Of a stretch of DNA of 6,318 nt, positions 1 through 5,382 are shown in pieces. The notes beneath the pieces are model-generated. The model was not told where the DNA came from. It saw nothing but the letters and a program-made list of their open reading frames with translations, and did not search any database. Every line of letters starts with the position of its first letter. Positions within the stretch are counted from its first letter, which is position 1. Origin of the DNA: Chloroflexota bacterium (GTDB lineage: Bacteria; Chloroflexota; Dehalococcoidia; JACQGW01). Made by a program: the position numbers and the translations under genes. The stretch covers positions 1-6,318 of the forward strand of contig JACQGW010000188.1 in assembly GCA_016199325.1 (NCBI GenBank), read 5' to 3'.

Positions 1-275
1 CAGCAGACGTCCAGGCAATACCCCGTGAACGGTTACGTTGTGCTTTGCCCTGCGGTCTCAGCAGTGAATGTGGGCTGCAGGATTCGACCGGTATTGCTCT
101 CGATGTGCTCAAGGCCCAGAAACGGACGGCGCTCGGCATCTGGCGAACCGGGCTCGACAATCTCCCGATCTGGGCGGCACACGTGGCCTAGCCGTGCCCA
201 GCGCCATCCATAGGGTAGCGGGCGATGACGAGGCGTTGCAGGGACGTTCTGCAAGATCGGCCTTGAGGTGTTCAT
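1..275 (-). pseudogene. hsdS: Type I restriction specificity subunit, 5' part, broken by an early stop and cut by the window edge
   Basis: HsdS supplies the DNA-recognition domains of a type I restriction-modification complex. The ATG at 273-275 overlaps the hsdR stop (ATGA), which is typical translational coupling. The readable 80 residues look like the start of the first target-recognition domain: LPYGWRWARLG (residues 20-30, usual form LPxGWxWxxLG) and PFLGLEHIESNTGRIL (51-66), a common HsdS motif. A TAA at 33-35 then ends the frame after AGQSTT, although intact HsdS is about 400 residues or longer. Past the stop, another frame reads GVLPGRLL up to the edge, resembling the family's VLYGKLRPY block that follows this point. 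I infer an indel plus decay. A sequencing error could give the same picture. The family call rests on motif memory and is good; the frameshift is less certain. Confidence 0.62.
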
Positions 276-2644
276 GCTGCGAACAGCCTCTGCTTGGTCT
301 CGCGCAGCACGTCGGCGGGCTTGCCGAGCGCCCGAAGCGTAGCCAGGCCGCCGGCGCGGATGACGTCGGAGGTCTGGAAGACGTGCGGGTTTTCCAGGCC
401 ATCGGTTCCGCCGCGGACAAACTGGAGGACCAGCGCCTTCAGGGTGGCCGAAGCGGCGACGGGCAGGCCGGCGAGCCAGGCGGCGTGCTTGTAGCTGAAG
501 GCATCCGCTCGCTCGGCGCGGGTGCGCGGGGCGAGTCCGTAGCCGAGCTCGGCCAGCACGTCGTAGAGGTCGTACTCGGCCATCTCCTCGAGCGAACGGA
601 CGAGCAGCGCCGAACGGCCGGCGTCGGGCAGGCTGCCCAGGAGTTCTCGGCGCTCGGCCGGGCTGACCCAGCGGGCACGGAAGGCGTCCAGCGTTGTCGC
701 CTCCTCGACCAGCCTGGCGGCCAGGCGCGCCTTGTACTCCTCCACGGTGACGGGCATCGCTCTACCGTCCACCGTCGTCACGATAGAGCGGCCGGCGTCG
801 GCGACCCGAACGTCAAAGCCCTCGACCAGCAAGGTGCGTTCCGGCTCCGCCTCGACGTCCGGTCCAGTGTCTTCGGCAGACCTGCGTGGTGGCGTGAACC
901 TCGTCTTGAACGACTCGCCGAACAGCCGCGTCGCGTCGGTGTAGTCGTAGACCCGGAACATCAGCTTGTTGGTCGCCGGGTCCAGGCGAGTGCCGCGCCC
1001 GACCATCTGGTAGAAGGCGATCGGCGAGCGGACGTACTTGAAGAAGACGACGTTGCGTACGACCGGCACGTCGACGCCGGTCGTCAGTAGGTCGACCGTC
1101 GTCGCGACGAAGTGGTGGCGAGAGCCGCCACGCAGGTCCGGCAAGGAGTCGCCGCCAGCAGCCGCGGTGCACTTGAACGCGTAGGGCTCCAGTCGGGGCC
1201 TGCTGTTTCGGACACACCAGGCGGCGTAGAGGTTGTTCATCGCACTGGCGACGTCGTCGGCATGGCGGTCTCGGGCGCAGAAGATGATGGTTTTCTGCTC
1301 GGGGCCGCCGGTGGCGACCAGATGGTCGAAGAGATCCTGCGCCATGGCTGCCACCCGATCCGGCAACAGGAGGCGGTCCTCGAAGCTGGCCGCGTCATAG
1401 TGGGAGCGCGCCTCGGCGATGCTCAGCACCTCGCCGGTCATTGCGTCGGTGATGGCTTTCCCAGCCAGGTCCGACTGCTGGACCCCGCTCTCTCGCTCGG
1501 TCCGGGTCTTGGTATCAAAGAAGATGTCGCGACGGACGACCTCGCAGGCGGCCAGGTAGCCGTCCTCGATCCCCTGGCTCATATCGTATTCGTAGACCGG
1601 CTCGCCGAAGTGGCGGACGTTGTCGGCGGTGATCGCGGCATCGGCCAGGGCTTCGGCGCTCTTCTCCGGTATCTCGATCTGTCGTGGCGTCGCCGTCAGG
1701 CCGATCTGGACGGCGTTGGGGTTGCGCGTGAGCACCTGCGACCACTTTCCCCAGGCCGATCGATGGCATTCGTCGATGACGATGTGGCTGAAATAGTCCG
1801 GAGGGTAGTGGGTGGCCAGGAAACCGGCGTCGGCGTCCTCGGTGTCGACGTCAAGGGTCTGGTAGGTGGCGATCAAGATGCGCGCGTTCTTCTGGGGCTT
1901 GTCGGTGGAGACGGCGGCGGCATCTGAGCCGAAGACGTTCTGGAAGGCCGCCGTCGCCTGCGTGCGAAGCTCATCACGGTCGCAAACGAAGAGCGCCCGG
2001 CGGAGCTGTCCGGCATCGGCGATGCGCTTGAGCAGGTTGACGGCGATAAATGTCTTGCCGGCGCCCGTCGCCAGCGAGAGCAGCGCACGCTTCTCGCCGC
2101 GCGCGATCTTCTCCAGGACGGCCCGGATGGCGGCGTCCTGGTAATAACGTCGGGTCGCCTCGCCGCCGGTGTACCGGATGAGCAACGGGCGGGCGGCGGG
2201 ATCGCTCAGGCTGAAGCCCATCCTGAGCTCATAGCGAGCGCGCAGATCGGCCGGCGTGGGGAACTCGGCCAGAGGCCGCGGGGAGCTGGTCAGACCGGTG
2301 AAGCGGTCGAACTCCACGAAGAGGTGGCCGTTGGTCGAGAAGACGAACGGGACATTCAGGCGTTTGCAGGCAGCGTACGCCTTGCCCTGTTCCAATCCAG
2401 CGGTCGGCGGCAGCTCCTCTGCCTTTGCCTCGATGAGCGCAACGGCGAGCGGCTGCGTCTCGGCGGTGATCTGGACGCGCAGGGTGTAGTCCACTCGGCC
2501 TCGGGCCCGCTTCCGGGGCTTTCCGGCGACGATCTCGATGGCTCCGGCCGTCTCCTCGCGGCGCACCAGGTTCTCGGTCCAGCCACGGGCATGAATGGCC
2601 GGATCGATCAGCTTGGCTCTCGTGTCGGACTCATTCATGCCCAT
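272..2644 (-). CDS. hsdR: Type I restriction enzyme R subunit, EcoEI type (nuclease plus SF2 translocase)
   Basis: The 790-residue product would be the motor and nuclease subunit that, with HsdM and HsdS, translocates and cleaves unmodified DNA. The N-terminal nuclease domain shows a PD-(D/E)xK pattern with D52 (RVDYTL) and E72-A-K74 (LIEAK). Superfamily 2 helicase motifs follow in order: Q-motif-like RRYYQDAAI (165-173), Walker A ATGAGKT (192-198), DECH (291-294), TAT (317-319), TTGVDVP (about 520-526) and QMVGRGTR (546-553). The last 170 or so residues, with EYDLYDVLAELGYGLAPRT, match the EcoEI R C-terminal domain. All catalytic motifs are intact and the length is normal for the EcoEI type. 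The first ATG is preferred: a weak GAGG lies 9 nt upstream. A second ATG lies two codons in. The start lies inside the end of the PIN remnant, and hsdS follows by an ATGA overlap. I see no strong promoter of its own, so it may depend on read-through from upstream. With hsdS broken here, restriction activity is doubtful. Confidence 0.93.
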   Translation of the reverse strand: MGMNESDTRAKLIDPAIHARGWTENLVRREETAGAIEIVAGKPRKRARGRVDYTLRVQITAETQPLAVALIEAKAEELPPTAGLEQGKAYAACKRLNVPFVFSTNGHLFVEFDRFTGLTSSPRPLAEFPTPADLRARYELRMGFSLSDPAARPLLIRYTGGEATRRYYQDAAIRAVLEKIARGEKRALLSLATGAGKTFIAVNLLKRIADAGQLRRALFVCDRDELRTQATAAFQNVFGSDAAAVSTDKPQKNARILIATYQTLDVDTEDADAGFLATHYPPDYFSHIVIDECHRSAWGKWSQVLTRNPNAVQIGLTATPRQIEIPEKSAEALADAAITADNVRHFGEPVYEYDMSQGIEDGYLAACEVVRRDIFFDTKTRTERESGVQQSDLAGKAITDAMTGEVLSIAEARSHYDAASFEDRLLLPDRVAAMAQDLFDHLVATGGPEQKTIIFCARDRHADDVASAMNNLYAAWCVRNSRPRLEPYAFKCTAAAGGDSLPDLRGGSRHHFVATTVDLLTTGVDVPVVRNVVFFKYVRSPIAFYQMVGRGTRLDPATNKLMFRVYDYTDATRLFGESFKTRFTPPRRSAEDTGPDVEAEPERTLLVEGFDVRVADAGRSIVTTVDGRAMPVTVEEYKARLAARLVEEATTLDAFRARWVSPAERRELLGSLPDAGRSALLVRSLEEMAEYDLYDVLAELGYGLAPRTRAERADAFSYKHAAWLAGLPVAASATLKALVLQFVRGGTDGLENPHVFQTSDVIRAGGLATLRALGKPADVLRETKQRLFAA

Positions 2645-2765
2645 CAGGAAACGCCTCGGCCTCGATCAGGCTCAAGAAGGCACGCGGGCTCAGGATGGTC
2701 ACGCCTCGGAAGCTCCCCAGCTTCTGCAGCTTGTCGTCGCCGGTCACGAGGTAGTCGGCCTCGCC
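2631..2765 (-). pseudogene. C-terminal remnant of a PIN-domain toxin (putative toxin-antitoxin PIN family)
   Basis: About 44 residues ending at the TGA at 2631-2633 read GEADYLVTGDDKLQKLG, then FRGVTILSPRAFLSLIE. This is the characteristic end of the 'putative toxin-antitoxin system toxin component, PIN family' (usual form ADYLVTGDxDLLxLGxYxGIxIVTPxxFL). PIN toxins are Mg-dependent RNases. The late acidic residues (the TGDD motif) survive, but the first 90 or so residues with the other catalytic aspartates are absent: upstream codons in this frame (to 2864) show no PIN similarity and overlap the end of the FAD oxidoreductase. No antitoxin gene is visible. Its last 14 bases overlap the hsdR start, so the intact ancestor was probably translationally coupled to hsdR; PIN genes are known neighbours of type I restriction genes. 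The remnant is almost certainly non-functional. Confidence 0.72.
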
Positions 2766-2838
2766 AGAAAAGGTAATACCCCCCGCGAACCCCTCTCGGT
2801 CTCCCCACCTTGAACCTTGAACGCCAAACCCGTCCCGG
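2766..2838. other. Short junction between the FAD oxidoreductase gene and the PIN remnant
   Basis: This stretch lies where the beginning of the PIN gene should be. It holds a tandem 7-bp repeat (CCTTGAA twice, 2808-2821) and a pyrimidine-rich run. I see no hairpin terminator and no good promoter on either strand. It probably marks the breakpoint that removed the 5' part of the PIN gene. Confidence 0.4.
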
Positions 2839-4029
2839 TCAGCGCCTCGCCTGGAGCGCCCCACTCACCAGGCCCACCATCGCCGGGAACAGGTCACCCT
2901 CGCGGAAGCGCGCCTGCCGGAACGGGCGGATGTCGTAGTCCTTCGAGCTGCCGTGCAGGATCACGTCCGACATGATGTCGCCGATGAGCGGCGAGTGCTT
3001 GAAGCCGTGGCCGCTCCAGCCAAAGTCGGCGTAGAGCCCCGCGTACTCCGGAATGGCGCCCAGGATCGGCTGGTGGTCGGGCGTCACGTCGTAGACGCCG
3101 GAGTAGCCGCCGCGGGCGAGGCCGTTCTCCATGATGGGGAAGCGGCGGGCGATGAGCTCGGCGTCGCGCTCGATCTCGGCGGGGTCGGCGCCCTCGTTGT
3201 ACTGGTCGGGGTCGACCACTTCGTCGTAGCGGCCGACGCCGAAGATGGTCAGGTCGCCGTGGTCGGGCCGCATGTAGGTCCCGTTGGGCGAGTCGGTCAC
3301 GGCCGGGTGGACGCCGAAGCCGGGCGGTCGGCGGAAGAAGCACATCTGGTGCCGCTTGGGCTTGATCTCCACCTCGATGCCGAGCGGCGACAGGAGCCGC
3401 GGCGCCCAGAGGCCGGCGCAGACGACGACTGTCGGCGCGCTGATGTCGCCCTTGGCGGTCCGGACGCCGGTGACCTTGCCGCCGGCGGTCAGAATCTCCG
3501 TCACGGGCGTGTACTGGAGGATGGTGGCGCCGAGCTCGCGGGCGCGATTGGCAAAGGCGTTCGTCGTCGAGGCCGGGTCGGCGTAGCCGGACTCCGCCTC
3601 GTAGGAGGCGAGGACGATGTCGTCGATGACCATCTCGGGGACCATCTGCTTGAGGTCGTCGGGTGAGATGAGCTGGACGCGGGAGCCCACCTTCTGGGCG
3701 CCGAGAACTACCTGCTTGACGTATTCGACGTTGGCCGCGGTCGCCAGCATCGTGTAGCCGACCTGCCGAAAGCCGGGGTCGCCCCCGATGATCTGGTCCC
3801 AATTCTGGAAGATGTCGGCCGAGTTGTTGGCGGTGCGGGCCAGGAAGTCGATGTTGTAGACCCGGCGGACAAGAGCGGTCGAGCGGCCCGTTGGGCCGGA
3901 TGCCAGGAACTTCTTCTCGACGAGGACAACCTTCCCCGCCCGCTTCCTGGCGAGGTGGTAGGTGATCGTGGCGCCGTGAACACCACCGCCGACGACGACG
4001 ATGTCGGCGGTTGTTGGAATGTCGGCCAT
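2839..4029 (-). CDS. FAD-dependent oxidoreductase, DAO / sarcosine oxidase beta-like family
   Basis: The 396-residue cytoplasmic flavoprotein probably oxidises an amino acid or N-methylated amine; the substrate cannot be read from sequence. The N-terminus carries the FAD-binding fold: IVVVGGGVHG (residues 10-19, GxGxxG type), with E38 at the end of the second β-strand (VVLVEK) placed to bind the ribose. SGPTGRST (44-51) follows the usual loop after it. KRHQMCFFRRPP sits near 225-236, and the C-terminal block DFGWSGHGFKHSPLIGD (from 335) is the family's second FAD-contact region. The length is normal and the frame intact. The ATG at 4027-4029 is chosen because AGGAGAAGGAG lies just upstream and the GxGxxG motif then falls at residue 14; the same frame is open to 4659 only because it shadows the RES gene. 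It has its own promoter and a diverged, deleted paralogue at 5141-5338. No sarcosine oxidase alpha, gamma or delta subunit genes are in the window. Confidence 0.9.
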   Translation of the reverse strand: MADIPTTADIVVVGGGVHGATITYHLARKRAGKVVLVEKKFLASGPTGRSTALVRRVYNIDFLARTANNSADIFQNWDQIIGGDPGFRQVGYTMLATAANVEYVKQVVLGAQKVGSRVQLISPDDLKQMVPEMVIDDIVLASYEAESGYADPASTTNAFANRARELGATILQYTPVTEILTAGGKVTGVRTAKGDISAPTVVVCAGLWAPRLLSPLGIEVEIKPKRHQMCFFRRPPGFGVHPAVTDSPNGTYMRPDHGDLTIFGVGRYDEVVDPDQYNEGADPAEIERDAELIARRFPIMENGLARGGYSGVYDVTPDHQPILGAIPEYAGLYADFGWSGHGFKHSPLIGDIMSDVILHGSSKDYDIRPFRQARFREGDLFPAMVGLVSGALQARR

Positions 4030-4033
4030 GGAA

Positions 4034-4044
4034 CTCCTTCTCCT
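4034..4044 (-). promoter_or_regulatory. Shine-Dalgarno site of the FAD oxidoreductase
   Basis: Read on the minus strand, AGGAGAAGGAG contains two overlapping purine-rich sites, one about 4 nt and one about 10 nt before the ATG at 4029. It fixes the start codon inside a much longer open frame. Confidence 0.75.
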
Positions 4045-4078
4045 GTTCGCGCCCTGGTGGGCTGGTAGGAACACAGTC

Positions 4079-4106
4079 AGTATACCGCGATGGGGATGGA
4101 TGTCAA
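4079..4106 (-). promoter_or_regulatory. σ70-type promoter of the FAD oxidoreductase
   Basis: On the minus strand a perfect -35 TTGACA (4101-4106) is separated by 16 bases from -10 TATACT (4079-4084). Transcription would start near 4072 and leave a leader of about 43 nt carrying the Shine-Dalgarno site. The promoter begins only about 25 bases past the RES stop codon, so the oxidoreductase can be expressed independently of the toxin-antitoxin operon upstream. Confidence 0.78.
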
Positions 4107-4130
4107 AAGGCTCCCCGGACCGCCTGCTCG

Positions 4131-4685
4131 TCAGGCCCCGCTCTCGGCGATGCCCACCTGGAAGTTGCCAACAGCCTCGACCGCCGTGACGAATTGCCGG
4201 GGGTCGGCCGGGAGCTTCTCGAGGAATAGCACCAGGATCCAGCGATCGGGATTGTCGAGGAAGGCAACAGATGGGGCGCGAAGCGCCTGCGCCGACGTCG
4301 TTCGGCGAAGGAACTCGGCGACCGCTCGGGCGATGGCTTTGTCGAGGAAGCAGACTGGGGCGCCCTGAAGGGATAGCGCCTGCCGGCCGGCACGCTCGCA
4401 CAGGTTGAACAGCGCGTCGACTGAGACGTGCAGGCGAAAGACAGCTCGGGCGATGGTGCCCCGGCTGATCGCCGGTGAACGATCCTGTTCGAGGTGTCGG
4501 GCGAACTCGGCGAGGGCAACAGCTCGGTCGCTCGCCAGATAGACCGTCGGCTCGCCCTGACGGTTCCAGCGGTTGTCGGCCGCCAGTCCTGCCAGACGAA
4601 AGTCGAGGACGTCGTACGGCGAGCCGGCTGGAATGTGGCGATATGCACGGCCGGACCACGGCCTGAGGAGCGACGAGATCGCCAC
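4131..4685 (-). CDS. RES-family toxin (NAD+-degrading, Xre-RES toxin-antitoxin system)
   Basis: The 184-residue product belongs to the RES domain family, whose studied members deplete cellular NAD+ (MbcT-like NAD+ phosphorolysis or hydrolysis) when released from their antitoxin. The hallmark positions can be placed: R39 in DNRWN, Y49 in VYLAS, E60 in ALAEF and S139 in RAPS, followed by the ILVLF strand (150-154). An early Arg (R16, YRHIP) also matches the family. The start is a GTG at 4683-4685, directly after the antitoxin TAG with no spacer; no strong Shine-Dalgarno is visible, so translation is probably coupled to the antitoxin, which would keep toxin below antitoxin. The length is within the family range and all key residues are present, so it looks functional. 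No signal peptide or membrane segment is seen. Confidence 0.9.
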   Translation of the reverse strand: MAISSLLRPWSGRAYRHIPAGSPYDVLDFRLAGLAADNRWNRQGEPTVYLASDRAVALAEFARHLEQDRSPAISRGTIARAVFRLHVSVDALFNLCERAGRQALSLQGAPVCFLDKAIARAVAEFLRRTTSAQALRAPSVAFLDNPDRWILVLFLEKLPADPRQFVTAVEAVGNFQVGIAESGA

Positions 4686-5039
4686 CTAATAGCCCAGACC
4701 CTCGTGATCCGCCGCCAGTGCCGCCAGGACCCGCTCAGCCTGCCCGATCTCGATGAGCTGGAGCGCGGTGGAGCCACCAAACTCCGGCGTCGGCGTCGAG
4801 AGGAATTGGGCGAATCCCTCGGGGGTGTACACGACCAGGCCGAGCCGGACGATCTCCTGAAGCTGTGCCAGCCGGCTCCTGAGCGGTAGTCTCACCGGCA
4901 AGCCGTCTTGCTCCTCCCAACGCTGGACAGTCTTGGCGCTCACGTCGAGCAGCCGGGCCATCCGCTCGCGCGAAAGCCGGAGATCTTCTCGCATGCGGCG
5001 TGGGCTGATGGCGGGAGCGTGGCTCCTTCTGGTTGGCAT
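4686..5039 (-). CDS. Xre/MbcA/ParS-type antitoxin with helix-turn-helix
   Basis: The 117-residue antitoxin pairs with the RES toxin encoded directly downstream. Residues 20-48 form an Xre-like helix-turn-helix (LSRERMARLLDVSAKTVQRWE), expected to bind the operon's operator. The C-terminal part (about 74-110: EGFAQFL, PEFGGSTALQLI, AERVLAAL) matches the MbcA/ParS/Xre toxin-binding domain, whose last residues usually plug the RES active site. The ATG at 5037-5039 follows GGGAGGAGG by 8 nt. Transcription is likely autoregulated through the dyad at 5075-5090. The order antitoxin then toxin is the normal one for this class. Confidence 0.9.
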   Translation of the reverse strand: MPTRRSHAPAISPRRMREDLRLSRERMARLLDVSAKTVQRWEEQDGLPVRLPLRSRLAQLQEIVRLGLVVYTPEGFAQFLSTPTPEFGGSTALQLIEIGQAERVLAALAADHEGLGY

Positions 5040-5047
5040 CGTCAGAG

Positions 5048-5056
5048 CCTCCTCCC
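5048..5056 (-). promoter_or_regulatory. Shine-Dalgarno site of the Xre antitoxin
   Basis: GGGAGGAGG on the minus strand, 8 nt before the antitoxin ATG, is much stronger than anything before the toxin GTG. This agrees with antitoxin excess being set at translation. Confidence 0.75.
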
Positions 5057-5059
5057 GCC

Positions 5060-5089
5060 ATTATCGCGCAACGTCTAGACAAATGTCTA
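5060..5089 (-). promoter_or_regulatory. Promoter of the Xre-RES operon
   Basis: On the minus strand, -35-like TAGACA (5084-5089) and -10 GATAAT (5060-5065) are spaced by 18 bases. The predicted start near 5053 leaves a very short leader that begins at or within the Shine-Dalgarno region. The -35 lies inside the dyad operator, so bound antitoxin would block RNA polymerase. Confidence 0.6.
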
Positions 5090-5090
5090 G
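5075..5090. promoter_or_regulatory. Palindromic operator, probable antitoxin binding site
   Basis: CTAGACA-AA-TGTCTAG is a perfect 7-bp inverted repeat with a 2-bp centre, overlapping the operon's -35. The left side also carries the 8-bp palindrome GTCTAGAC (5073-5080). A dyad at the promoter of a DNA-binding antitoxin gene is the expected autoregulatory site; that the Xre protein binds it is inferred. Confidence 0.7.
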
Positions 5091-5140
5091 GAGCCGCTCT
5101 ACCGCTGTGCCGCCGGCCTGGCTGCCCAACCCCTTTGGGA

Positions 5141-5338
5141 CGGGAACAGGTCGCCCTCGCGGAACCGGGACCAGCGAAACGGCCGGATGTCGTAGTCCGG
5201 ATGGCCACCGTGGAGGATGACCTCCGAGATGATGTCGCCGATCATCGGCGTGTGCTTGAAGCCGTGGCCGCTCCAGCCGAAGTCGGGCGGCCGGCGGAAG
5301 AAGCACATCTGGTGCCGCCTGGGCGTGGTCTCCACCTC
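5141..5338 (-). pseudogene. Internally deleted C-terminal fragment of a second FAD oxidoreductase
   Basis: The minus-strand reading EVETTPRRHQMCFFRRPP joined to DFGWSGHGFKH and running on to YDIRPF and FREGDLFP is a diverged copy of the C-terminal half of the enzyme at 2839-4029. In the C-terminal block 38 of 47 residues agree, so this is a paralogue rather than a recent duplication. Compared with the intact gene, everything before about residue 223 is missing, and residues 237-334 (98 codons) are deleted in frame, joining Pro236 to Asp335. Homology stops at about 5141, after which the reading runs into unrelated sequence towards the toxin-antitoxin promoter. It lacks the FAD GxGxxG domain, and no start or Shine-Dalgarno site is evident. 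I regard it as dead. Confidence 0.85.
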
Positions 5339-5341
5339 TGG

Positions 5342-5350
5342 TGCTATAAT
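5342..5350 (+). promoter_or_regulatory. Extended -10 promoter of the HAD hydrolase gene
   Basis: TGCTATAAT is a perfect extended -10 (TGnTATAAT). No good -35 is seen at the usual spacing, which extended -10 promoters can do without. Transcription would start near 5357, just before the strong Shine-Dalgarno site of the gene. It begins four bases after the homology of the oxidoreductase remnant ends. Confidence 0.7.
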
Positions 5351-5368
5351 GGCGGCGATCGCAGGAGA

Positions 5369-5375
5369 GGGAGGA
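5369..5375 (+). promoter_or_regulatory. Shine-Dalgarno site deciding a TTG start
   Basis: GGGAGGA lies 7 nt before the TTG at 5383. It supports TTG over the nearest in-frame ATG (5446), which would remove the catalytic motif I. Confidence 0.7.
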
Positions 5376-5382
5376 CGAGACC

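Noticed and set aside
68..1927. Long plus-strand open frames (68-1090 and 1112-1927) opposite hsdR
   Set aside because: They lie antisense to a gene with complete helicase motifs, have no recognisable domain and low-complexity Gly/Val/Asp/Arg composition, and arise from GC-rich codon bias.
2772..2780. GGTAATACC palindrome as an operator or promoter for hsdR
   Set aside because: Short and isolated, with no suitable -35 and no adjacent regulator; likely chance.
2808..2821. Tandem CCTTGAA repeat as a possible regulatory or attachment site
   Set aside because: Only two copies of 7 bp and no second occurrence at another border; too short to support a function.
2953..3666. Plus-strand 237-residue open frame opposite the FAD oxidoreductase
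   Set aside because: Antisense shadow with Val/Gly/Asp-biased composition and no domain.
2894..3802. Minus-strand 302-residue open frame inside the FAD oxidoreductase
   Set aside because: Arg/Pro-rich out-of-frame shadow of the real gene, with no motif.
4030..4659. In-frame N-terminal extension of the FAD oxidoreductase to 4659
   Set aside because: It overlaps the RES gene in another frame, is rich in Pro/Arg/Ser, and the promoter, Shine-Dalgarno site and GxGxxG position all point to the ATG at 4029.
4103..4780. Minus-strand 225-residue open frame overlapping the RES and Xre genes
   Set aside because: Ser/Arg-rich frame shadow; both overlapped genes carry clear family motifs in their own frames.
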